Source: Hyphomonadaceae bacterium UBA5336 (GTDB taxonomy: Bacteria > Pseudomonadota > Alphaproteobacteria > Caulobacterales > Hyphomonadaceae). Taken from it: a stretch of 64,000 bases of DNA. The notes under the pieces were generated by a model that made no database searches, was not told the DNA's origin, and was given only the letters and a program-made list of their open reading frames with translations. A program made the translations under genes and the position numbers. The stretch is taken from contig DHQO01000023.1 of assembly GCA_002408125.1 (NCBI GenBank), forward strand, positions 296,048-360,047. Direction: 5' to 3'. Of this stretch, positions 9,244-18,418 are shown piece after piece. Within the stretch, counting starts at the first letter, position 1. Each line of letters starts with the position of its first letter.

Positions 9244-9374
9244 TCGAAGCGCGGATGATCCCTGGCGACGCCTTCAAACAGCGGAAAAGCGGCTTGCTCA
9301 GGGAGGCTTAAGAGCCAGCAGCCGGGGAGAAGCCCGAGCCCAATGAGAAGCGTCCTTCGGTCGATGGCACTCAT
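9219..9374 (-). CDS. Small Tat-signal-like ORF, possibly a gene remnant
   Basis: The 51-residue ORF begins MSAIDRRTLLIGLGLLPG, a pattern like a twin-arginine export signal, and continues for only ~30 residues. GGAG seven bases upstream of the ATG gives a plausible ribosome site. Its last 25 bases overlap the 3' end of the convergent LuxR-type gene. I do not recognise the remainder (PEQAAFPLFEGVARDHPRF). It could be the surviving 5' end of a Tat-exported subunit or chance coding. Confidence 0.35.
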   Translation of the reverse strand: MSAIDRRTLLIGLGLLPGCWLLSLPEQAAFPLFEGVARDHPRFDQGLASPI

Positions 9375-9618
9375 GGATATTCTCCGATGTGCTCCCGGCA
9401 AGGTCCGGAAGACCGTCCCGGTTCGACAGAATAAGCCCAGTGAGTGTTTCACTGCACGAACAATTCGTGGGCTGTTGAAAATCTTCCTGATTATAACCCG
9501 TAATACGCGGGGTTCGATGTTCAGTTATTCGATGGCTTCAATAGCTCGGATATGGCGGGTTATTCCGCTGCGAGATAGTCATTGTCCCGGTTCCGGGATG
9601 ACGCAGGTACTCAGCAAT

Positions 9619-9654
9619 CAGCCCTTGTCGCCGTCTGAAGTGCAACAAGGGCTG
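9619..9654 (-). terminator. Stem-loop downstream of the siderophore-type receptor
   Basis: CAGCCCTTGT (9619-9628) pairs perfectly with ACAAGGGCTG (9645-9654) across a 16-base loop. It starts 23 bases past the stop of the receptor ending at 9677. There is no U tract after the stem, so termination is only a suggestion. Confidence 0.35.
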
Positions 9655-9676
9655 TGCGTTGCTCTTCCTTCGGAAC

Positions 9677-12073
9677 CTAGAAGCGCGCGTTCAGGCTGAC
9701 CCAGAAGCTGCGGGCCTTGTCCTTGTTGTTGTAGTCGTCCTGGAAGTTCGGCTCATAGGTGCCATCGCCAAGGTCGACAAAGGTGGTCTGATAGCTGGTG
9801 AAATCCTCGTCCAGCAGATTGTTGACCCGTGCGCTGATCGTGACCCAGTCATTGGCCTCGTACTGAACGCCGAGATTGAAGACATTGTAATCCTCATAAT
9901 AGAGGTGTTCGCCGGTCGTGGCGTCGAGGCCGCGATAGCGCTCCGAACGGGTTTCGAAGCCCAGCTGGGAGCTCAGTTTCTGCGTGACGGTCCAGTCCAG
10001 GGACACATTCGCCATATGCTTGGCGGTGTTTGTCAGCGGCTGGCCTTCGGACGGACCGCTTTCCTGCTCGCTGTCGGTATAGGTGTAATTCGCCCGGATC
10101 GAGAGATTGTCCAGGATCTCGTAGCGGCCGGCGACTTCCGCTCCCTGGATGCGGGCCTCATCGATATTGATCGGCTGGCGCAGGCTGCCGATGCCCAGGA
10201 CCTCGGCATAGGAGCCAAGATTGGCGCACGGACGCACGCCGCCGGTCTCATCGCAGGTCGCCGTGACGGTAGTAGAGGAAATCTTGTCCTCGAACTGGTT
10301 CTGGAAGAAGGTCAGATTGAAGTTGTGACCGGCCGTCTGGGCGTTCCAGTAGACGGCGATCTCGCTGTTCACGCTGGTTTCCGGCTCCAGTTCCGGATTG
10401 CCAGTCCATGGCAGCGTTCCCTGGCCGCCAAAGCCGGTAATCCCGTCATATAGATCGGTTGTCTTCGGCGTCTTGTAGCCCGTGCTGACGCCGCCCTTCA
10501 CCGTCCAGGCCGGGGTGATGGTGTAGACGGCATACAGGCGCGGGCTGGCCTGACCGCCGAACACGTCGTGATCATCATAACGGATGCCGCCGGTGATCGT
10601 CAGCGCCTCGATCGGAGACCAGTTATCCTCCGCGAAGACCGACCACATCTTCTGTTCCTGCACCGCCTGCAAGCCTTCGGCGGTATCTTCCAGGCCGAAG
10701 ACGCCATCCTCGAGCTCGCCGTCGATGACCTGTCCGCCGATGATGAAACGATGGTCGCCGGCGACACCGGACACCGGAATGTCGAGCCGGGCGTCGAGCG
10801 TATACTGACGGCTCTCCAGAGGCCGGTCAGGACGGGGCAAGAAAGTCTCCTCGGCAATGGCGCGGCGCTCTTCCTCGCTGAGGCCGGCATACTCGCCGGT
10901 GCCATTGTACATCTCGCTCAGGAGGACGCGCTCTGCCACGGAGAAGGGCAGGGTGCGCCCGTCATTGCTCGTTTCGACATGGGCGAGGGAAATGAAACTG
11001 TTGGCGAAGCCCCAGTCGCCCTCATGCGTCAGGGCCCAGTTCTGGCGCTCGAACTTCTGCTCCTGCGCATAGCCGACGCGAGGAGAGACGATACCGCCGC
11101 TCGTCCGCCAGATCGTGTCGATACTGTCGAGCGTGCCGAGCGGGAAGCTGATGCTGCCGGTTTCCGGGTCATAGGTCGGCGTGTTGTCATAGTTCTGGGT
11201 TGAGAAGTCGTAGTCAAATACGAGGCTCTGCGTGTTCGTCGGCGTCCAGCTCAGCGAGAAGCCGGCAGCCTTGTTGGTGTTGTCGACCGTGCGGCCGCCG
11301 CCGCCAAAGCCGAGACTGCGCACATGCACCACACCGGACGGGTCGGTGACAGGGGCGAAGTCCGGGTTGGAGGCAAGGCGCTCATAGACCGACCCACGCA
11401 GATTGAGGCCAAGCTTGCCGGGGATGAGCGGCCCGGAAACAGCCGCGTCGAAGGTGATGTCGTCGCCAAAATTGTCATTCTCCTGGAAGGTGCGCCCGAC
11501 CGTGACCGAACCGGACCAGTCATCCTGAACCTTTCTGGTGATGATGTTGATCACCCCGCCCAGGGCATCGGCGCCATAGAGCGTGGAGGCCGGACCGCGA
11601 ATGACCTCGATCCGCTGGATCGTGTCGAGCGGCGGGATGTGGTTGAACTGGTTGCCCCCGAAATTGTTCGGATAGATGTCGCCGTGATTGTTCTGGCGTT
11701 TTCCGTCTATGAGAACGAGCGTGTAGTCCGACCCCATGCCGCGAATACTGATCGTGCGCTGGCCGGTCTTGTCGGAGGTCTCGCCGACATCCACGCCTTC
11801 TAGGTCACGCACAGCGTCGATCAGTGTGATGTAGGGACGCTCCTGCAGCTCCTCGATGCCGACAACGCTGATACTGGCCGGAGCATCGGTGATTTTCTGC
11901 TCGAAGCCCGCTGCGGTGACGACAATGTCGTCAAGGCGCATCTGTTCGTTAGTCTCCGCCGTGTCGGCTTCTTCGGTTTCGTTCGCTGCTTGCGCGAAAG
12001 CCGGAATCCCTGCGCAAGCCATGGTGGCTACAGCCGTTCCTGCAGCCAGTCGCTGCACAATTGCGTATTTCAT
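9677..12073 (-). CDS. TonB-dependent siderophore-type receptor (FepA/CirA-like)
   Basis: The 798-residue receptor has a signal peptide (ending near AGIPAFAQA) and a plug domain with DDIVVTAAGFEQKITDAPAS. The plug also has the FepA/CirA-type pattern TLIDAVRDLEGVDVG, IRGMGSDYTLVLIDGKRQ and GPASTLYGADALGGVINIIT. The barrel ends in ARF. This plug type differs from the other four receptors in the window and is typical of catecholate-siderophore or colicin receptors, so ferric-chelate uptake is likely. Two Fur-like palindromes lie within 90 bases upstream of the ATG, preceded by AAGGAG as ribosome site. It is flanked by unrelated genes and appears to be a single-gene iron-regulated unit. Confidence 0.9.
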   Translation of the reverse strand: MKYAIVQRLAAGTAVATMACAGIPAFAQAANETEEADTAETNEQMRLDDIVVTAAGFEQKITDAPASISVVGIEELQERPYITLIDAVRDLEGVDVGETSDKTGQRTISIRGMGSDYTLVLIDGKRQNNHGDIYPNNFGGNQFNHIPPLDTIQRIEVIRGPASTLYGADALGGVINIITRKVQDDWSGSVTVGRTFQENDNFGDDITFDAAVSGPLIPGKLGLNLRGSVYERLASNPDFAPVTDPSGVVHVRSLGFGGGGRTVDNTNKAAGFSLSWTPTNTQSLVFDYDFSTQNYDNTPTYDPETGSISFPLGTLDSIDTIWRTSGGIVSPRVGYAQEQKFERQNWALTHEGDWGFANSFISLAHVETSNDGRTLPFSVAERVLLSEMYNGTGEYAGLSEEERRAIAEETFLPRPDRPLESRQYTLDARLDIPVSGVAGDHRFIIGGQVIDGELEDGVFGLEDTAEGLQAVQEQKMWSVFAEDNWSPIEALTITGGIRYDDHDVFGGQASPRLYAVYTITPAWTVKGGVSTGYKTPKTTDLYDGITGFGGQGTLPWTGNPELEPETSVNSEIAVYWNAQTAGHNFNLTFFQNQFEDKISSTTVTATCDETGGVRPCANLGSYAEVLGIGSLRQPINIDEARIQGAEVAGRYEILDNLSIRANYTYTDSEQESGPSEGQPLTNTAKHMANVSLDWTVTQKLSSQLGFETRSERYRGLDATTGEHLYYEDYNVFNLGVQYEANDWVTISARVNNLLDEDFTSYQTTFVDLGDGTYEPNFQDDYNNKDKARSFWVSLNARF

Positions 12074-12095
12074 AAGGAGCCCCTCTACGATGTAT

Positions 12096-12116
12096 TGCGA
12101 ATAAGTCGCATTCGCG
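12096..12116 (-). promoter_or_regulatory. Overlapping palindromes upstream of the siderophore receptor, Fur-like
   Basis: TGCGA-ATAAG-TCGCA (12096-12110) overlaps GCGAAT-AAGTCGC-ATTCGC (12097-12115). Both are inverted repeats, placed 23 bases upstream of the receptor start. Iron regulators of alphaproteobacteria often bind A/T-centred palindromes of this type; assignment to Fur or a relative is inferred. Confidence 0.45.
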
Positions 12117-12143
12117 TAGTTGGGTGGGGGCCGGGCGTCAAGC

Positions 12144-12162
12144 GCAAATGAAAATTATTTGC
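12144..12162 (-). promoter_or_regulatory. Fur-box-like 19-bp palindrome
   Basis: GCAAATGAAAATTATTTGC pairs at 7 of 9 positions around its centre and resembles the classical Fur box in its AATGAxAATxATT core. It lies about 71 bases upstream of the siderophore-type receptor start, a fitting place for iron-dependent repression. Confidence 0.5.
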
Positions 12163-12548
12163 AATACTTGCCGGCGTTACTTGCGGCTTTCCCCTGGCTG
12201 TTCCTTGCTGGATACGCCCGTGGGCCGTCTCAACCCATCATTGTTCGTACTCGCGTCGAATGATGCGGGGCATGTCACGGATATTGCAGCACTGCCGCAA
12301 GATTATGTGCATCACCCCGGGAGTTCCTCGTATCCAACCTTCAGCTATGTGTCGTTGAGCAACGCGGGCTCTCTAATATCATTGAACTCGTCAGACCGAC
12401 GGGGTCAGTCTAACGCGAACTCATTTCCAGCAATATTTATTGGTAAATCGGCCTGGCCGCGAGGCTCTGCTGCCACTGGCTGGGGGCAGTCCGATAGCAG
12501 TGGGTCTTGGCTTGGCACGTCCGGAGTGCAGGTGCAGCTGACGGCTGC
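12163..12548. other. Intergenic stretch without a convincing gene
   Basis: A plus-strand reading frame is open across these 386 bases, but it has no ribosome site, no recognisable domain and an unconvincing Ser-rich composition. Apart from the palindromes just before it I see nothing. Confidence 0.5.
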
Positions 12549-13040
12549 CTAGATGGACTTCGCGCGTTTCAGGTGGAAGCCGGCATCCCGCGCGACTTTG
12601 CGCAGATTGGCCATCCAGGCAGGATAGCGGATCATCATCCAGATGACCGCCAGGGCCAGCGGAATTCCGATCATGATGAAGCTCAGGAAGAGACACGGAA
12701 TGAGCAGGACGAGAAACTGCAAGTAGGCACCCACATAGCTCCCCACGCCGCCCAGCACATAGTCATTGACCGCTTCGCGATGACCCACCTTCGCGGCCAG
12801 CAGCGACCTCGACGGTGGAAATAGGGATTTCGAGACAAGGAACTTTCCCGATGCTCCAGGCTCAAGGATGCGGTCGACATCGACGGGGACTTCCACATTC
12901 TTCACGAGTATCTCGTCACCGTTACGTTCGCTGAACTGAATGTACGCGTATTTCTTCATTTCAACGGACTTGTTCTTGCGGCCTGTCGCGACATAGTCGC
13001 CCAGAACTTCAATCGTGCCGTCCACAACATAGTTTTTCAT
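12549..13040 (-). CDS. Uncharacterised membrane protein
   Basis: I do not recognise this 163-residue protein. The N-terminal ~100 residues are soluble-looking, with alternating charged and aliphatic residues (MKNYVVDGTIEVLGDYVATG, NVEVPVDVDRILEPGASGKF). They are followed by two adjacent hydrophobic segments at about 103-140 (YLQFLVLLIPCLFLSFIMIG and PLALAVIWMMI) and a basic C-terminus. The start at 13040 is preceded by GGAGAACCAG. It is read in the same direction as the two lipoprotein genes upstream (85-base gap to 13126) and may belong with them. Confidence 0.65.
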   Translation of the reverse strand: MKNYVVDGTIEVLGDYVATGRKNKSVEMKKYAYIQFSERNGDEILVKNVEVPVDVDRILEPGASGKFLVSKSLFPPSRSLLAAKVGHREAVNDYVLGGVGSYVGAYLQFLVLLIPCLFLSFIMIGIPLALAVIWMMIRYPAWMANLRKVARDAGFHLKRAKSI

Positions 13041-13125
13041 CTGGTTCTCCAGTTCGGCCGAATACGGAATGGGGTGAGTGTGCCTTTACGCGGTGCCAGC
13101 CAGCACGCGCCGCTTTCTCTCCCGG

Positions 13126-15183
13126 TCATCCTTCGCCGCGCGCCTTGAGATGGGTCACAGTGAAATTGACGAGATAGCTCTCATGCTCCCCATCAAGCCG
13201 GTCATGGCCCGCCATCAGGATCCTGGTGAGGTCTTTCGGTCGTTCAGCATGATCGAGCGCCTTGACCAGGGGATCGTGAGTGACCCAGCTAGCCTGCTCA
13301 AACAGCTCAAATCCCAGTTCGGAATAGCCAAGCTCGAAAGCGGTCTGTGGTGCCTCTTCGGCGGCATAGTCGATCATCCGGTTGCCCCAGTCGTCATGCC
13401 GCTCCACGCCGTCAAGCGCCTGTCCGATCTCGAAGGCCTCGCGAAGCGCGGATCTGGCGTCGCTGTCCTTGCCCGCTGCAGCAAAGGCCCGTACCTCGCC
13501 CAGTTTCACCCTAAGCGGGTTGCGCCGGGGGCCCTGCTCGAGCTGGTACTGGTCGACGAGCTGTCGAAAGCGCTCGATCTCGCCTGCATCGGCTTCAGCC
13601 TCGGCGAGCTCCCAGGCGAGGCCTTGGGCATAGGGGTCTGAGGCGGGTACTGAAGCCAGCACCTGTATCGCGCGTTCCCGATAGCCGTTTGCCAGGAGGG
13701 AGCGAACAATGATCTGCAGATTTGGGCCCAGCGCGCCGCCGATCCGGTTCGCATAGCCGAGCGCCTGCGTTGCGTCGCCGGCCGCTGCCACGCGAGCGAT
13801 AATCGCCGGTCCAAAGCGGTGCCGACCATTGGCGTCGGTCAGTAGCGAGAAAGCGCGGTCATAATCGGCCCGGCGCAGCGCGATCAGGTACTCCATGCGC
13901 GGATCGGCCATGTTCGCACTGCGCGCCTTTGCCAAGGCAGCATCGGCGCGCTCGGTCTCGCCGAGCCGCTCATAGGCGAAAGCCAGGGCAGAATAGGGCG
14001 CATGGGCAGTCGACCCGATATATCTCTGCCAGCCATTGACAGAGAGCATGGCGTCCAGCGCGGCCTCCATGGTTTCGGTACGCGCCAGAAGCGTTGCTTT
14101 TTCCGCATCGGGAGGGAGGGTCGTCAGCAGGTCGGCATCGCCCTCATGTCCCATGAACAGTTTGGTATAGTCCGCCGTGTCGACAGACGGATCGATCTCA
14201 CCAGCTTCATTGAAGCCTGCGAGCTTTTCGGCTGCGAGCGTGAGGGCCCTGTGCTTGGCGATGATCGCGTTGTTGGCATTCCCGGCCAGGGGGAGCGCAT
14301 CATCCAGTGCGCCGAATACCATCAGATTGGTCAGTATATCGATACGGTCGGAGACTGAGATGTCGAAGCCGAGGTCTTCGGTCACGAAGGTTGCGTGGTC
14401 GATTGCCTTGCTGGTTTGGCCAGTGGCTGCGTAGTATTTTGCAAGCTGTAGTGCCGCATTCGCCTTGGACTGCGCGTCGGGTAGCTCGTCCAGGCTGGCG
14501 TCCAGGGAGTTGGCGATAGTCGGCCAGGCCGCTGAAAGGTCCGGGGTGTTCAGAATGCTGAACTGGAATCGGGCGCGTTCGGAGATGCCCGCCGTCTCGG
14601 CTGCCGTGGCCTCCTGTATGGCTGGGGAAACAACCTCATCCTTGTCGCAGGCATGGGCGGCGAAGGCGACCTGAACCCATTCGTCACGATACCGCCCGGC
14701 GTTGATTTTCAGAGGTTCCAGCGCGGTGCGCGCGGCATCGATTCCTCCGGGACTGCAGATTGCGCTGCGAGCCTGCAGTGCCGGGTCATTATTCTCGGAA
14801 CGTCCCCTGTCATAGGTCTCGCTTGTGAACAGCGAAAGGCAATCTACGCTTGGTGCCTCATAGCAGGCAGCCCGCGGTGCCAGTCGGTCTCGCGCCTGCT
14901 TCACACCGGACGGCGATATGCCGCCGGTATTGCGTCCCTCTGCGAGCCGTGCACCCAATGAGGTGTCCCCATACCTTTCGGAGATCGTCTCGATCTCCGA
15001 CAAGATGTCCTCATAGGCGTCCAGCCGATCAGACGGATCATAGGACGCGCGGGCTTTCTCCAGGTCCGCCGCCACGCGGTCAATGGCGTTTGCGGCGTTT
15101 TGCTCGGGGTCTCCGCCACCGCAAGCGGCCAGAGGGAGTAGTGCCAGTGCGGCAGCGCCATATTTCAGGTTGAGTGTCGGCAT
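13126..15183 (-). CDS. Large helical-repeat lipoprotein, function unknown
   Basis: The 685-residue protein starts with a lipoprotein signal (ALALLPLAAC, modified cysteine C21) followed by GGGDPEQ. It should therefore be anchored in the envelope. The rest is almost wholly helical and rich in Ala, with TPR-like helix pairs such as ANAALQLAKYYAATGQTSKA and YSALAFAYERLGETERADAA. No enzymatic motif was seen. GAAGGAGG nine bases before the ATG at 15183 fixes the start; an in-frame ATG at 15225 lacks a ribosome site. The small lipoprotein gene lies 19 bases upstream, so the two are probably one operon, opposite the kinase gene at 15680. A scaffold or sensor role for that kinase is inferred from context and shared repeat type. 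Confidence 0.75.
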   Translation of the reverse strand: MPTLNLKYGAAALALLPLAACGGGDPEQNAANAIDRVAADLEKARASYDPSDRLDAYEDILSEIETISERYGDTSLGARLAEGRNTGGISPSGVKQARDRLAPRAACYEAPSVDCLSLFTSETYDRGRSENNDPALQARSAICSPGGIDAARTALEPLKINAGRYRDEWVQVAFAAHACDKDEVVSPAIQEATAAETAGISERARFQFSILNTPDLSAAWPTIANSLDASLDELPDAQSKANAALQLAKYYAATGQTSKAIDHATFVTEDLGFDISVSDRIDILTNLMVFGALDDALPLAGNANNAIIAKHRALTLAAEKLAGFNEAGEIDPSVDTADYTKLFMGHEGDADLLTTLPPDAEKATLLARTETMEAALDAMLSVNGWQRYIGSTAHAPYSALAFAYERLGETERADAALAKARSANMADPRMEYLIALRRADYDRAFSLLTDANGRHRFGPAIIARVAAAGDATQALGYANRIGGALGPNLQIIVRSLLANGYRERAIQVLASVPASDPYAQGLAWELAEAEADAGEIERFRQLVDQYQLEQGPRRNPLRVKLGEVRAFAAAGKDSDARSALREAFEIGQALDGVERHDDWGNRMIDYAAEEAPQTAFELGYSELGFELFEQASWVTHDPLVKALDHAERPKDLTRILMAGHDRLDGEHESYLVNFTVTHLKARGEG

Positions 15184-15202
15184 ACTGTTCGCCTCCTTCT
15201 GA

Positions 15203-15529
15203 TCAGCTGCACGCGTCCAGCGCACGCTCGGTCGCGTTCTGGAGGCGGTTCATGCGGCGCAGATCGGCATCGCTGCCCGAGCCAATGGCGTCGAGAGCTG
15301 TGTCAATGCTGGGATTATCCATGAGATTGGCGACCATCTGCACTTCGTCGGAGGACAGATCCTCGGCCAGTGCCTTCCCGATGCAGTTGCAGGTGGGCTT
15401 GTCCTCAAATGCGCTGGCGACACAGGCATCGGCGATGGTTTTCGCTTCCTCGTTCAAGCCGCCGCACGCTGCCAGGCCGAGTGCGGAGATCATGATCGAG
15501 AACCGTCGTGCAAATCTGGGCTGTCTCAT
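15203..15529 (-). CDS. Small lipoprotein, function unknown
   Basis: The 108-residue protein has a lipobox (SALGLAAC, C22) and a short mature region. The mature part contains four further cysteines, including a CNC pair at about 47-49 and a C-terminal DACS. No family is recognised. The gene is the first of the minus-strand unit that includes the 685-residue lipoprotein. It is separated by 150 bases from the divergent winged-helix kinase gene. Shared regulation with that gene is plausible. Confidence 0.7.
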   Translation of the reverse strand: MRQPRFARRFSIMISALGLAACGGLNEEAKTIADACVASAFEDKPTCNCIGKALAEDLSSDEVQMVANLMDNPSIDTALDAIGSGSDADLRRMNRLQNATERALDACS

Positions 15530-15679
15530 CCGGCTGTTCCTTTGTCTGTTCAGGCTTGGAGAGAAGCTAGGCGCGACAGGGCCGCGGGGTCTTCACGGAG
15601 CCATAACGAAACGGTAACGTCGGAAATCCCTAAATCCGTCAGGGTGTTGGGGCGCAGGAATTGCTCGGGGGAGACTCAA

Positions 15680-18418
15680 GTGTCAGCACAAGGTTCGCAG
15701 GGCAAGGCGGTCTATCGATACGTCTTTGGTGACGTCATCTTTGATGAAGGTGCGATGTCCCTGACGATCCGGTCCGAGCCGGTCGATCTGGAACGCCGTC
15801 CGCTGGAACTCCTGTCAGTACTTCTGGCCCACTCGGGCGAGGCGATGACCAAGGAGGAACTCCTGGACACGGTTTGGGTCGGCCAGACCACCGTAGAGAA
15901 CGTGTTGGCGAATGCGGTGGCCAAGCTCCGCAAGGCGCTTGGTCCGGATGGCGAGCGGATCGAGACCCTGCCGCGCATCGGCTATCGCTTTGTCGGCCCG
16001 GTGGAGCGTATCGCGTCGGGGCGGAAACTGGCGAGTGAGCTGTCGCTTGCGCCAGGCGACGGCGTCCCCATGCGCCCTCGCTTCGTGCTGAGGGAATTAC
16101 TGTCGAGCCGACCCGACCGCGAGGTCTGGCGTGCCGAGAATCCCAAGACGGGTGAGCGCCGCATTTTCAAGTTTGCCTCAACCAGCCTGAGCCTTGTCGG
16201 CCTGAAGCGGGAGGTCACGCTGTTCCGTTTCCTGTCGAACGAATATGCCGAACGCGTATCCATCGTTCGCGTTTTGGACTGGAACTTCGAGTCCCCTCCC
16301 TTCTTCGTCGAGAGTGAGGATAGCGGCGATAATCTCAGGGATTGGTATTCGAAAGTCTCCGAAGACGCGCCACCTGAACCGGATGTGCGGCTGGAGCTTG
16401 CCATAACGCTCGCGCGCGCTGTCGGGGCGCTCCACAATGCGGGCGTCTTGCACAAGGATCTGAAGCCGACCAACGTCCTTGTGTCGCTAGATCAGGGGGC
16501 GTGGCGCGAACGCCTTCGGCTGGTTGACTTCGGAAGCGGCGACCTGGTGCTGTCAGATCGCCTGGAGGAAGTCGGGATCACGCCGCTGGGCTGGACGGTC
16601 AGCGGCAGTGAGGCGTCTCTCAACAGCACGCCGATTTATACCGCGCCCGAGGTCTATGCGACGCGCGCCTATTCCGTGAGGAGCGATGTTTATGCACTTG
16701 GCGTGATGATCTACCAGATCCTCGTGGGCGACCTGAGCCGGCCAATGGCGCCGGGCTGGGAGAGCGAGATCGATGATCCCCTGCTGGTGGAGGACATCGC
16801 CCTGGCCACGCATGGCACTCCGGAAAAGCGCCTGAGTTCGGCCGATGAGCTTGCCCAACGTTTTGAAGACCTAGAGGTCCGGCGCATGGAACGGGAGGCG
16901 CGCTCGGAGATGGAGGCACGCGAGGCCGAGCTTGCCCTCAAAGTCGAGCAGGCGCGCACCCGCCGGCCCTGGATCATCGCGGCAGGCGCAGCCCTTGTTG
17001 CCGGCCTTGCCGCCAGCGCCTGGTTCAATACCCAGGCCAATACCGCGCGTCTGGAAGCCGAACGCCGTGCGACCCAGGCTGAGGTTGCACGCGACTTCCT
17101 GGTTGAATCGCTGCTCTACACAGCCCCTGCCATGCGGGGAACCGGCGATCACACGGTCTGGAAGGAGGCGCTGGAAAAAGCTGAAAACCATTTGTTGGAT
17201 GTGGAGGGAGATGACCCGGAGACATTTGCAGCGCTCTCCCACATCGTCGGGAAAATCTATGGCAGCGCAGCGCTCAACAGGGAATCTCTGGAACGATACC
17301 GTGCGGCGGCAGACACCTATGAAAGACTGGAAGGCCGGGTCAGTCCACGAACAGTGCAATCCAGATATGGCGAGGTATACGGACATATCGTCGTGGGAGA
17401 ACTGACCGAGGCGCGCGAGCTTCTCGACAAGGTCAAGGAGGACTATGCTCAGCTCGGAAATCCGGACTTCGAACTCTATTTCGAGGCCAGATACACAGAA
17501 GCAACCCTGCTATCGGCCATGGTGGACTATGAGGCTGCCGAACCCCTGTTCAGGGAATTGGTGGAGGCGTACGAGACGTCCGATGATCCGAAGCGGGCGG
17601 CGCTAGGCTACCGTAGCGATTTCGATTACTGGAGCCGCGCTGTTTTGAACCTCGCCCAGATGCAGGGCTTCCTGGGCCGGCATGATGAAGCCGCCGCGAC
17701 CCTTCAGCCATTGCTGGATATGGTGGAAGCCGACAGTGAGGATGTTCCCGACTACACTAGGATGTTTACCTATCTGATCGCGGTGATCACGCGCATGCTT
17801 GCGGGCGATCATGAGGCTACGGTTGCCTATGCCGCTCATGGGCGGGCTCTGGCGACTGAAATGTATGATGCCAGCAATGATTTCGCCATCCAGTTCGATT
17901 ATTATGCCTCGCTCTCATACATGGAACTGGCTGAGTACCAGCATGTGCTCGACATATCCGGACAGGCCATGGAGACAGGATGCGCCGATGGCCCGGCCAC
18001 CGGCCCCACATGTTTGAATATGTACGATACCGGGGCCATGGCTCTGTATCTCCTGGGTGAGCGGCAAGGTGCGGCAAGCCGCTTTGCCGAGCTTGAGGAA
18101 CTGTACTCGCAAAGCTTCGGCGCGGAGACGCCCCAGGTCATGCGAGCCCGATTCTACATGGCGATTGCCGCGATTGATCGGGCCGACTTCGCAGGCGCTC
18201 GCACGCTTCTGGATAGCATCGATTTTGAGGCGATCTTGCAGGTTTATCCAACCACCGACTGGGTCATGTTCGGGCGAGCGGCCGAAGCGAGATATCGCTA
18301 CGCCGTGACAGGCTCCGAAGACGCCAGGGCTGCCGTCCTGGCAATCGTTGCGGAAATGCGCGCCAAAGGCAGTTTGGAAGCCATCATCGCACCGTTCGTC
18401 GCCGAACTGGATCTCTGA
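15680..18418 (+). CDS. Winged-helix DNA-binding / Ser-Thr kinase / TPR membrane protein
   Basis: The 912-residue protein combines four modules. Residues 12-106 form an OmpR/ToxR/CadC-type winged helix (FGDVIFDEG, RPLELLSVLL, ending GYRFVG). Residues ~130-395 form a Hanks-type kinase with likely ATP lysine K164, catalytic loop HKDLKPTN (258-265), DFG (283-285) and APE (322-324), so it looks active. A charged helix leads to one membrane segment at about 430-450 (WIIAAGAALVAGLAASAWF). The remaining ~450 residues are TPR-like helical repeats, probably periplasmic. The GTG at 15680 is chosen because GGGGGAG lies six bases upstream and the winged helix follows directly. It is divergent from two lipoprotein genes. 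Known CadC-type proteins sense envelope signals and bind DNA directly; a kinase in the same chain is unusual. Targets are unknown. Confidence 0.88.
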   Translation: MSAQGSQGKAVYRYVFGDVIFDEGAMSLTIRSEPVDLERRPLELLSVLLAHSGEAMTKEELLDTVWVGQTTVENVLANAVAKLRKALGPDGERIETLPRIGYRFVGPVERIASGRKLASELSLAPGDGVPMRPRFVLRELLSSRPDREVWRAENPKTGERRIFKFASTSLSLVGLKREVTLFRFLSNEYAERVSIVRVLDWNFESPPFFVESEDSGDNLRDWYSKVSEDAPPEPDVRLELAITLARAVGALHNAGVLHKDLKPTNVLVSLDQGAWRERLRLVDFGSGDLVLSDRLEEVGITPLGWTVSGSEASLNSTPIYTAPEVYATRAYSVRSDVYALGVMIYQILVGDLSRPMAPGWESEIDDPLLVEDIALATHGTPEKRLSSADELAQRFEDLEVRRMEREARSEMEAREAELALKVEQARTRRPWIIAAGAALVAGLAASAWFNTQANTARLEAERRATQAEVARDFLVESLLYTAPAMRGTGDHTVWKEALEKAENHLLDVEGDDPETFAALSHIVGKIYGSAALNRESLERYRAAADTYERLEGRVSPRTVQSRYGEVYGHIVVGELTEARELLDKVKEDYAQLGNPDFELYFEARYTEATLLSAMVDYEAAEPLFRELVEAYETSDDPKRAALGYRSDFDYWSRAVLNLAQMQGFLGRHDEAAATLQPLLDMVEADSEDVPDYTRMFTYLIAVITRMLAGDHEATVAYAAHGRALATEMYDASNDFAIQFDYYASLSYMELAEYQHVLDISGQAMETGCADGPATGPTCLNMYDTGAMALYLLGERQGAASRFAELEELYSQSFGAETPQVMRARFYMAIAAIDRADFAGARTLLDSIDFEAILQVYPTTDWVMFGRAAEARYRYAVTGSEDARAAVLAIVAEMRAKGSLEAIIAPFVAELDL

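Noticed and set aside
12124..12552. Plus-strand open frame of 142 codons before the siderophore receptor
   Set aside because: It overlaps the Fur-like boxes, has no ribosome site and shows no domain; composition is not protein-like.
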